Below, one piece after another: positions 1-4,992 of a stretch of DNA of 7,256 nt. The DNA is from Desulfobulbaceae bacterium (GTDB taxonomy: Bacteria; Desulfobacterota; Desulfobulbia; Desulfobulbales; UBA5123): contig JAOUHH010000143.1 in NCBI GenBank assembly GCA_029865195.1, positions 1 to 7,256 of the forward strand, written 5' to 3'. The stretch's first letter is position 1; every line of letters starts with the position of its first letter. Under the pieces are notes generated by a model, which worked only from the letters and a program-made list of their open reading frames with translations, was not told where the DNA came from and searched no databases. The position numbers and the translations under genes are program-made.

Positions 1-906
1 CGCTTCGTTGAGACTGGATTCGAAGGCAAGCTTCTCCTCCGCCATCTTACGTTTGGTTATATCCTGAACAATAACGATCACCGAACGATGATCATCATGG
101 ATAACGGGCAGAAAGGCGAGGATCACGTATTTGCCGCCCAGGGTCACGGGGTCGCTGTCATCGATGAACAACGGTTTTTTCTTGATCCGGGCGACGATTT
201 TTTCTATCCGACGGCGGTCTTGCCCCTCGAACAGTTCGATAAACCTGCTGGCGAGGAGTTTCTCTTCGGTGATGTCGATGACCGAAAGAGCGGCCGGATT
301 GGCGTAGACGATCTTGCTGTCACGGACAAATTCGACGATGCCTTCTGAGATATTGTCGATGGTTACCAGCGAATGTTTGTTGGAAAAAAGGAGTTCCTTG
401 GTCAGGCCTCGCTGATAGAGATTCTCTAAGCCAATCACCTCGCCGCAACAGTTGCCGACGCCGCAACGCTCGGCCCGTTCGATGACGGTCATGAGATTGC
501 GGGCCAGTTCCTTGAACGGACCCTTGGCGACACAGGCGTTGGCTCCCCAGTCAAGAAAATCCACCGCCTCCTCGGCGGCCACCCCGGAAATGATGGCGAT
601 ATAGGTTTCGTTGAGCCTTGGCATGCGACGAACAATCTTGCAGAGTTTGTCGCCACCGATATTGGGCATGACAAGATCGGTCAGGATGATCGCCGGGGTA
701 ACGGTTTCCAGTATCTCGAGAGCGCGCAACCCATCCTCGGCCACATATACCGTATACCCTTTATCGGACAGGAATTTTTCGAGCATCTTGAGAAGCACGG
801 GTTGGTTGTCAACCACCAGTATCCCTGCCCGGCCGACAGGCGTCTTTGCCTTTTCATCAGCACCTTTTACCGCCGTTTTCCGCAAGCTAGCCACCTCTCG
901 TTTCAT
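1..906 (-). CDS. Receiver-PAS signalling protein, C-terminus cut by window edge (probable hybrid sensor kinase)
   Basis: Reading leftward from an ATG at 906, the frame is open for 302 codons and runs off base 1, so the gene is partial. Residues about 28-145 form a response-regulator receiver domain: strand ILVVDN (29-34), probable phospho-acceptor D77 in LTDLVMP, S107 at the conserved Thr/Ser position, and K128. Residues about 178-293 form a PAS domain with YANPAAL (201-207) and the typical end motif QDITKRKMAEEKL (281-293). The output domain is not visible; a histidine kinase or a further PAS is most likely, a GGDEF or other domain possible. No transmembrane segment is seen, so it is probably cytosolic. 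The second acid of the receiver pair is Asn34, and K128 is followed by G-P rather than P. The linker has Cys148, Cys153 and Cys154. A stop lies three codons upstream of the ATG. A TTG at 885 has a better ribosome site (GAGGTG, 6-nt spacer) and may be the true start. Confidence 0.85.
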   Translation of the reverse strand, partial: MKREVASLRKTAVKGADEKAKTPVGRAGILVVDNQPVLLKMLEKFLSDKGYTVYVAEDGLRALEILETVTPAIILTDLVMPNIGGDKLCKIVRRMPRLNETYIAIISGVAAEEAVDFLDWGANACVAKGPFKELARNLMTVIERAERCGVGNCCGEVIGLENLYQRGLTKELLFSNKHSLVTIDNISEGIVEFVRDSKIVYANPAALSVIDITEEKLLASRFIELFEGQDRRRIEKIVARIKKKPLFIDDSDPVTLGGKYVILAFLPVIHDDHRSVIVIVQDITKRKMAEEKLAFESSLNEA

Positions 907-933
907 GCGAAGTCAATAAACTTGCCCTTATCC

Positions 934-953
934 ATCTATACATGCAAATAGAT
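934..953. repeat. Small inverted repeat ATCTAT-N8-ATAGAT upstream of the receiver-PAS gene
   Basis: ATCTAT (934-939) and ATAGAT (948-953) form a perfect 6-bp inverted repeat around an 8-base spacer, 28 bases before the ATG at 906. It overlaps the only -10-like hexamer found here. It could be a regulator site, or chance in an AT-rich stretch. On the plus strand it is followed by AGTTTTTT, but the all-AT stem with one G-C pair is too weak to call a terminator. Confidence 0.25.
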
Positions 954-988
954 AGTTTTTTCTAGACATTTCTACCATTCACGCCTGT

Positions 989-1021
989 TTTGGCACCGTT
1001 GCCAAACAATCAAGGTGGCAA
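989..1021. promoter_or_regulatory. Operator-like cluster of TTTGGCA half-sites
   Basis: TTTGGCA (989-995) and TGCCAAA (1000-1006) form a perfect 7-bp palindrome with a 4-base centre CCGT. A third half-site TGGCAA (1016-1021) pairs as an inverted repeat with TTGCCA (999-1004). The cluster lies 83-115 bases before the ATG of the receiver-PAS gene and 110 bases past the DUF493 stop. As RNA on the minus strand the first repeat could fold into a 7-bp hairpin, but no U-run follows, so a DNA-binding site is the better reading. The regulator is unknown. Confidence 0.3.
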
Positions 1022-1131
1022 ATTACAAATCAGCAGGATATGGGGAGGATTGATCCAAAGAGTGTTCGCTTGCAGACGGCGGTCAGCAAGGAAGGAGACC
1101 AGGAAGTGGGAACGTGAGGAATGGAAAGGCC

Positions 1132-1401
1132 CTACAGAACCATCTTCACCGCAGCATGGCTCTTCAACGCGGCATAGATGGCATTGCGACGCACCTCGCT
1201 CTCGACCACCGTTTCCAAATTCAGGCTGTGATACTTCCCGCCGGAACTGCTCCGCGAAGGCGTCAGGATATATGGCTGCCCGCCTAGTACTTCAGCAACG
1301 GCATTTTTCACGGCAACGGCATCGATACCGATCACCTTGTAGTTCCAGGAGCAGGGGTATTCGATTTCAGCCTTATCGGGTGAGCCGCTCAATATCATCA
1401 T
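1132..1401 (-). CDS. DUF493 (YbeD/UPF0250) family protein, 89 aa
   Basis: This is a complete small protein close in length to Escherichia coli YbeD (87 aa) and with the same landmarks: YPCSWNYKVIG at residues 15-25 (YbeD has a similar FTYKVMG stretch), GGKYHSL at 54-60 (YbeD: GNYHSV), and a C-terminus ending VKMVL (YbeD: IVRMVL). The family adopts a small ferredoxin-like alpha/beta fold resembling regulatory ACT-type domains. Its biochemical role is not established and I do not assign one. It has no signal peptide, membrane segment or cysteine motif, so it is probably cytosolic. AGGGGA lies 9 bases before the first of two adjacent ATG codons, so either could be used. It starts 25 bp after the stop of the BON lipoprotein gene on the same strand, so co-transcription is likely. 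Confidence 0.88.
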   Translation of the reverse strand: MMILSGSPDKAEIEYPCSWNYKVIGIDAVAVKNAVAEVLGGQPYILTPSRSSSGGKYHSLNLETVVESEVRRNAIYAALKSHAAVKMVL

Positions 1402-1426
1402 ACTGCCGTGTCCCCTGTTCGGTCTT

Positions 1427-1981
1427 TTACCTTGCTACCCTGAGATACGACTGAACGCCGCGCACATTTTGCACCCCCCGGGCATGGGCGATTGCCTTGT
1501 TGATTTCGGCCTGGGTGCCGACAATGCCGAGCAGCACAATATGACACTGAACCGCCTCGACATTGATATTGGTGGCCCAGATATCATCGTCCTTGATGAG
1601 AGCGGTCTTCACCTTGGTGGCCAGGGTGGCGTTGTCGGTAACGCCGCAGAAATCCCCTTTCTTTTTCCGCAGGAGATAGGTCGTTACATCCTTGACGCCC
1701 TCGGTTTGGCGCGCGATGGCGATGGCACGCTGCTTCTGGATATCGGTGTCATATTCGCCGGTCAGATAAGCGTGACCGGCATAGACGAAGGCCGAGATAT
1801 CGAGAATCTTGATATTCTTGTCATCCAAAAAAACCTTCTCAATGGAGAGTTTGATATTCGTATCTGAGGCGATGGTCTTGATATTTCGCTGATCCACCGC
1901 CGCGGAATAGACGGCGCACCCGGTTGAGGTGAACAGCAGCCACGACATCATTACCAAACCCACTATCCTGTGTACGAGCAT
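1427..1981 (-). CDS. BON-domain outer-membrane lipoprotein, DolP/YraP-like, 184 aa
   Basis: The frame is open back to an ATG at 2041, but the ATG at 1981 is the better start. It has a strong ribosome site (GGGGAGGAGGG at 1995-1985), a signal peptide begins right there, and a likely promoter -10 lies over the upstream ATG. Residues 1-21 are a lipoprotein signal peptide (basic H4-R5, hydrophobic core 6-17, then STG) with lipidated Cys22. Residue +2 is Ala rather than Asp, which by the E. coli sorting rule favours the outer membrane. Residues about 40-105 and 118-184 are two BON domains, each with a hydrophobic strand-glycine-helix pattern ending in GVKDV (95-99) or GVQNV/GVQSY (169-179). Length and order match E. 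coli DolP (191 aa), which supports envelope integrity and the BAM pathway. That function is inferred by family. Cys112 and Cys146 could pair in the periplasm. Confidence 0.87.
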   Translation of the reverse strand: MLVHRIVGLVMMSWLLFTSTGCAVYSAAVDQRNIKTIASDTNIKLSIEKVFLDDKNIKILDISAFVYAGHAYLTGEYDTDIQKQRAIAIARQTEGVKDVTTYLLRKKKGDFCGVTDNATLATKVKTALIKDDDIWATNINVEAVQCHIVLLGIVGTQAEINKAIAHARGVQNVRGVQSYLRVAR

Positions 1982-2029
1982 GCGCCCTCCTCCCCGGCTG
2001 ACGTTTTTTATGATTAGATCCAGTTTGAC

Positions 2030-2038
2030 CTTATAACA
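2030..2038 (-). promoter_or_regulatory. Probable extended -10 promoter for the BON lipoprotein gene
   Basis: On the minus strand TGTTATAAG contains TATAAG (five of six matches to TATAAT) preceded by a TG one base upstream, the extended -10 arrangement. The hexamer 17 bases upstream, GTGAGG, is a poor -35, as extended -10 promoters tolerate. Transcription would begin near 2023, giving a leader of about 40 nt that includes the ribosome site and excludes the ATG at 2041. This agrees with the start chosen at 1981. Confidence 0.4.
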
Positions 2039-2041
2039 CAA

Positions 2042-2180
2042 AATACTGTCGCCTCACACCCCGCTCCCATCGATTTTTTATCCCCATCACCCTTCGCCTT
2101 GCACCCCTTTTACCCCTCAAAACGCCACCCTGCGCGGCCTCCGGACAAAATGTACCACGAACCAACATTGGTCTTTACAA
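2042..2180. other. Divergent intergenic region, left half
   Basis: This is the non-coding stretch between the lipoprotein promoter and the nrdJ operators. It is C-rich on the plus strand, with runs such as ACCCCTTTTACCCC. I see no convincing gene or hairpin. A small palindrome CCAACATTGG at 2162-2171 lies just before the first NrdR box and could be part of the nrdJ promoter region. Confidence 0.4.
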
Positions 2181-2196
2181 GCACCATATATTGTGC
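2181..2196 (+). promoter_or_regulatory. NrdR box 1 upstream of nrdJ
   Basis: GCACCATATATTGTGC fits the established NrdR-box pattern acaCwAtATaTwGtgt at nearly every position, including the core C, A, AT, T and G. It is a 16-bp near-palindrome with only the position 5/12 pair unmatched. NrdR is a zinc-finger/ATP-cone repressor that senses ATP/dATP and shuts down ribonucleotide reductase genes. TATATT at 2187-2192 inside the box resembles a -10 hexamer, so binding could block RNA polymerase, though no good -35 is seen. nrdR itself is not in this window. Confidence 0.8.
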
Positions 2197-2212
2197 TTTC
2201 ATACACAGCACG

Positions 2213-2228
2213 GCACAACATTATGTGG
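2213..2228 (+). promoter_or_regulatory. NrdR box 2 upstream of nrdJ
   Basis: GCACAACATTATGTGG keeps the outer CAC/GTG arms and central AT of the NrdR pattern but is weaker than box 1 (C at position 7, TA instead of AT at 10-11). Its centre lies 32 bp from that of box 1, three helical turns, which is the spacing normally found for paired NrdR boxes. The spacing and the RNR gene downstream make a chance match unlikely. Confidence 0.72.
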
Positions 2229-2417
2229 TATCACGGTGCCTCACAAAAAAACACAAAAACCAAAACTTACGATTTTCATCCTTTTGTCGGCACATTTTTT
2301 TGTGCAGCAGGAGAGAGCCGCGACCGCTCTTGGAGCGTTCCAGCCGGAACGGTCCGTCTGCCGGATACGATTGCGGCCCTGATATCTTTTCAACTATCAT
2401 CACGTTCAGGAGAAACC
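2229..2417 (+). other. nrdJ leader region
   Basis: These 189 non-coding bases lie between the second NrdR box and the nrdJ ATG. They contain a poly-A-rich stretch (2244-2265), a 5-bp inverted repeat GCACA-T6-TGTGC (2290-2305), and a stable small hairpin CGTTCC-AGCC-GGAACG (2336-2351). The frame of nrdJ happens to stay open through here from a GTG at 2193, but that would start inside box 1, and the encoded residues look nothing like an RNR N-terminus. I found no convincing cobalamin-riboswitch B12 box. The nrdJ ribosome site AGGAGA is at 2408-2413. Confidence 0.5.
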
Positions 2418-4691
2418 ATGCCGAAAACAACCGCAACCGCACCCCAGAACCCACCGGCCGGCGCCCCCAAACCCAGCTTTTCCGCCAACGCCATCACGGT
2501 GCTGGAACGCCGTTATCTCAAGAAAGACCTGCATGGGAAGGTCCTTGAGAACCCGGCGTCCATGCTCTGGCGAGTTGCCAAGACTATTGCCGAGGGCGAC
2601 CGTAACTATGATCCCAAGGCCAAGGTTGAGCAACTGGCCATGGATTTCTACACGCTGATGGCAAATCTCGACTTCCTGCCCAACTCACCGACCCTGATGA
2701 ACGCCGGGCGCGAACTCGGTCAGCTCTCGGCCTGTTTCGTGTTGCCCATTGAAGACTCCATGGAGAGTATCTTCACCGCGGTCAAGAACACCGCCCTTAT
2801 CCATCAGAGCGGCGGCGGCACCGGCTTTTCCTTTTCCCGCATCCGCCCCAAAAACGACGTGGTTCACTCCACCAAGGGGATTTCCAGCGGTCCTCTTTCC
2901 TTCATGTCCGTTTTCGACTGCGCCACCGAAACCATCAAGCAGGGCGGCACCCGCCGTGGCGCCAACATGGCGATCCTGCGCGTCGATCACCCGGACATCA
3001 TGGATTTCATCAAGATCAAGGCGGATCTCTCGGTCCTCAACAACTTCAACCTCTCGGTCGCGCTTACCGACGACTTCATGACCGCGCTTGCCAACAATCA
3101 GGAGTATCCCCTGATCAACCCCAGAAACGGCGAGGTTGTGCGGATGCAGAACGCCGCCAAGGTGTTCAGGCAGATGGTCAAGCAAGCCTGGCTGTCCGGG
3201 GAGCCTGGCATTGTCTTCATCGACCGGATCAACGCCGAAAACCCCACCCCTGCCGTCGGCGCCATCGAAAGCACCAACCCCTGCGGTGAGCAGCCCCTGC
3301 TGCCTTATGAGTCCTGCAACCTGGGCTCCCTCAACCTTGCCCACATGGTCAACAAAGGCAAGGTCGACTACAAGAAACTCGAACAGACCGTACGCCTGGC
3401 GATGCATTTCCTCGACAACGTTGTTGACATCAACAACTACCCGCTGCCGGAAATCGAGAAGATGACCAAATCCAACCGGAAGGTCGGCCTTGGCGTCATG
3501 GGCTTCGCCGACATGCTGGTGCAGCTTGAAATCCCCTACTCGTCCAAGGAAGCGACCGCCATTGCCAAGGAGGTCATGAAATTCATCGACGACACCGCCC
3601 TTGACGCCTCGGTCAAACTTGCCGCCAAGCGTGGTCCCTTCCCCAACTTCCCGGAAAGCATCTACGGTCAACGCGACCCGCACACCCCGGTGCGCAACGC
3701 CACCCGCACCACCATCGCCCCCACCGGCACCATCAGCCTGTTGGCCGGCGCCTCAAGCGGCGTCGAGCCGCTCTTCGCGGTTTCCTATGTCCGTCGGGTC
3801 ATGGACAACGACGAACTCTTCGAGGTAAACCCTCTCTTTGAAAAGGTTGCCATCAAGGAAGGCTTCTATTCAAAGGAACTGATCAAGGACATCGCGCACA
3901 ACGGCTCACTGCAAGGCCTCAAGGATATCCCGGCCAAATACCGGCAGATCTTCGAGACCGCGCATGACATCACCCCGCGCAACCATATCGATATCCAGGC
4001 CGCGTTTCAGGCCCATACCAACAACGCGGTGAGCAAGACCATCAACTTCTCGCACGATGCCTCCGAGGATGACGTCAAGGAGGCGTTCATCCTCTCCTAC
4101 AAACTGAACTGCAAGGGCGTCACCATCTACCGCGACGGCTGCCGTGAAGGGCAAGTGCTGAGCATCGGCAAGACCGACTCAAAAGAGGCCGCAGCGCCCG
4201 CCGCGGCAACCGCCAAGCCCCGGCCGATCAAACGTGATCGGCCTGCGATCCTGGCCGGTTGCACCTATCAGATGACCACCGGTTGCGGACCGATGTACGT
4301 GACCATCAACGAGGATGACAAGAAGCGTCCTTTTGAATTGTTCAACACCGTCGGCAAGGCCGGCGGCTGCGCGGCCAGCCAGTGTGAGGCCATCGGCCGC
4401 CTGGTCTCCCAGGCCTGGCGGAGCGGAATGTCTCCAGAACCCATCGTCAAGCAGCTTATCGGCATCAGTTGCCACAAACCTGCCGGCTTCGGCGACCGCC
4501 GGGTGACATCCTGCGCCGACGCCATCGCCCAAGCCATCCGCCGCCATCTCGAGAGAAGCAACGGCTACAAGGACGCCTCCCTCAACGACAGCAATTCCAT
4601 GTTCGGCGCCTGCCCGGAATGCGGCGGGGTCATCGAGCACGAAGGCGGCTGCTGCGTGTGCCACGCCTGTGGCTACTCGGAATGCGCTTGA
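2418..4691 (+). CDS. nrdJ: Adenosylcobalamin-dependent (class II) ribonucleotide reductase, 757 aa
   Basis: Reduces ribonucleotides to deoxyribonucleotides using coenzyme B12 to make the thiyl radical, so it needs neither oxygen nor a second subunit. Landmarks: NSPTLMNAG followed by LSACF with Cys106 (first redox cysteine); GGGTGFSFSRIRP; NPCGEQ with N287, C289 (thiyl cysteine) and E291; ESCNLGS with C300 (second redox cysteine); and PTGTISL (435-441). After an Ala/Pro-rich linker (about 590-605) comes a TSCPD domain (about 601-711) with its T-S-C signature at 697-699. The last 26 residues (732-757) form a cysteine-rich tail, CPEC...CCVCHAC...C, a zinc ribbon or the arm that re-reduces the active site. 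Length fits NrdJ. Only about 25 Pro/Ala-rich residues precede the catalytic fold, so there is no N-terminal ATP-cone and no activity on/off site of that kind. The ATG at 2418 follows AGGAGA by 4 bases. Paired NrdR boxes lie upstream, and a terminator follows. Confidence 0.97.
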   Translation: MPKTTATAPQNPPAGAPKPSFSANAITVLERRYLKKDLHGKVLENPASMLWRVAKTIAEGDRNYDPKAKVEQLAMDFYTLMANLDFLPNSPTLMNAGRELGQLSACFVLPIEDSMESIFTAVKNTALIHQSGGGTGFSFSRIRPKNDVVHSTKGISSGPLSFMSVFDCATETIKQGGTRRGANMAILRVDHPDIMDFIKIKADLSVLNNFNLSVALTDDFMTALANNQEYPLINPRNGEVVRMQNAAKVFRQMVKQAWLSGEPGIVFIDRINAENPTPAVGAIESTNPCGEQPLLPYESCNLGSLNLAHMVNKGKVDYKKLEQTVRLAMHFLDNVVDINNYPLPEIEKMTKSNRKVGLGVMGFADMLVQLEIPYSSKEATAIAKEVMKFIDDTALDASVKLAAKRGPFPNFPESIYGQRDPHTPVRNATRTTIAPTGTISLLAGASSGVEPLFAVSYVRRVMDNDELFEVNPLFEKVAIKEGFYSKELIKDIAHNGSLQGLKDIPAKYRQIFETAHDITPRNHIDIQAAFQAHTNNAVSKTINFSHDASEDDVKEAFILSYKLNCKGVTIYRDGCREGQVLSIGKTDSKEAAAPAAATAKPRPIKRDRPAILAGCTYQMTTGCGPMYVTINEDDKKRPFELFNTVGKAGGCAASQCEAIGRLVSQAWRSGMSPEPIVKQLIGISCHKPAGFGDRRVTSCADAIAQAIRRHLERSNGYKDASLNDSNSMFGACPECGGVIEHEGGCCVCHACGYSECA

Positions 4692-4713
4692 TGTCTTAGT
4701 CTGAAGAACACCG

Positions 4714-4749
4714 GCAGAGGTCGAGAGCAATCCACCCCTCAACCTCTGC
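4714..4749 (+). other. First 3' hairpin downstream of nrdJ
   Basis: GCAGAGGTCGAG (4714-4725) pairs with CTCAACCTCTGC (4738-4749): 8 bp, one C/A mismatch, then 3 bp, with a 12-base loop. It starts 22 bases after the nrdJ stop and has no U-run, so it is not a terminator by itself. It may protect the 3' end of the mRNA. Confidence 0.55.
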
Positions 4750-4761
4750 AACGCCAACGAT

Positions 4762-4806
4762 ACGGGGGGCAATATGCACGGCTCGCATATTGCCCCCGTC
4801 CTTTTT
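4762..4806 (+). terminator. Strong rho-independent terminator of nrdJ
   Basis: GCAATATGC with a preceding G-run (left arm 4762-4777) pairs with GCATATTGCCCCCGT (4785-4799). This gives 13 continuous base pairs, one bulged G, two more pairs, and a 7-base loop ACGGCTC. CCTTTTT follows at once (4800-4806). The stem base is G-C rich, as in textbook terminators. There is no T-run on the opposite strand, so it acts rightward only. It ends the nrdJ transcript 70 bases after the stop and insulates the chemoreceptor gene. Confidence 0.9.
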
Positions 4807-4923
4807 GCAAGGGCGATATCAAAATCGACCCGTAGCTTCTCCCAACAATATTCTGCCCTCCAAATTCCTTTTCACTTCTCGCTACCACACTAATTTGTTA
4901 AACTAAAACAATGCGCAACCATT

Positions 4924-4932
4924 TGTAATAAT
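4924..4932 (+). promoter_or_regulatory. Possible promoter of the chemoreceptor gene
   Basis: TGTAATAAT has an AATAAT hexamer (five of six matches to TATAAT) with a TG placed as in an extended -10 element. The best -35-like hexamer, TTGTTA at 4895-4900, is 26 bases away, too far to pair with it. TAAA at 4904-4907 is followed 15 bases later by a sequence unlike GCCGATAA, so I do not call a sigma-28 flagellar promoter. The AT-rich stretch 4885-4945 stands out against its GC-rich surroundings. Confidence 0.3.
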
Positions 4933-4992
4933 GATTCTTTTTTACGTACCCGACACCGCCATTCACCATCCCGGCAACCCAGGAGGCACAAC

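Larger units (their letters stand above)
907..1131. other. Intergenic gap between the DUF493 gene and the receiver-PAS gene
   Basis: These 225 bases separate two minus-strand genes. I see no credible coding frame in either direction. They must hold the promoter of the receiver-PAS gene unless it is read through from the lipoprotein-DUF493 unit. No clear -35/-10 pair stands out; TATAGA at 942-937 on the minus strand is the best -10-like hexamer and has no good -35. No intrinsic terminator with a T-run on the minus strand is visible after the DUF493 stop, so read-through is possible. Two palindromic stretches are listed separately. Confidence 0.6.

Noticed and set aside
991..1003. Sigma-54 promoter-like TGGCAC...TTGC
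   Set aside because: The GG and GC elements are 9 bases apart instead of 12, and the orientation is away from the downstream gene.
990..1454. 154-codon plus-strand open frame
   Set aside because: It runs antisense across the whole DUF493 gene, is Arg/Ser-rich, has no ribosome site and has no recognisable domain.
1982..2041. Upstream ATG at 2041 for the BON lipoprotein
   Set aside because: It would put 20 residues before the signal peptide, the probable -10 element lies over it, and the ATG at 1981 has a very strong ribosome site.
2305..2375. Cobalamin riboswitch in the nrdJ leader
   Set aside because: The sequence AGCCGGAACGGTCCGTC does not fit the B12-box consensus, and no matching core helices are visible. 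It was not ruled out by a covariance search.
2193..2417. Upstream extension of nrdJ to a GTG at 2193 (75 extra residues)
   Set aside because: It would begin inside NrdR box 1, the residues are unlike an RNR N-terminus, and the ATG at 2418 has its own AGGAGA ribosome site.
2685..3683. 332-codon open frame on the minus strand inside nrdJ
   Set aside because: It is the antisense shadow of a GC-rich gene with strong codon bias. It has no family resemblance and nrdJ is unambiguous.
4904..4931. Sigma-28 flagellar-type promoter for the chemoreceptor
   Set aside because: TAAA is followed at the right distance by TTGTAATA, which shares little with GCCGATAA.
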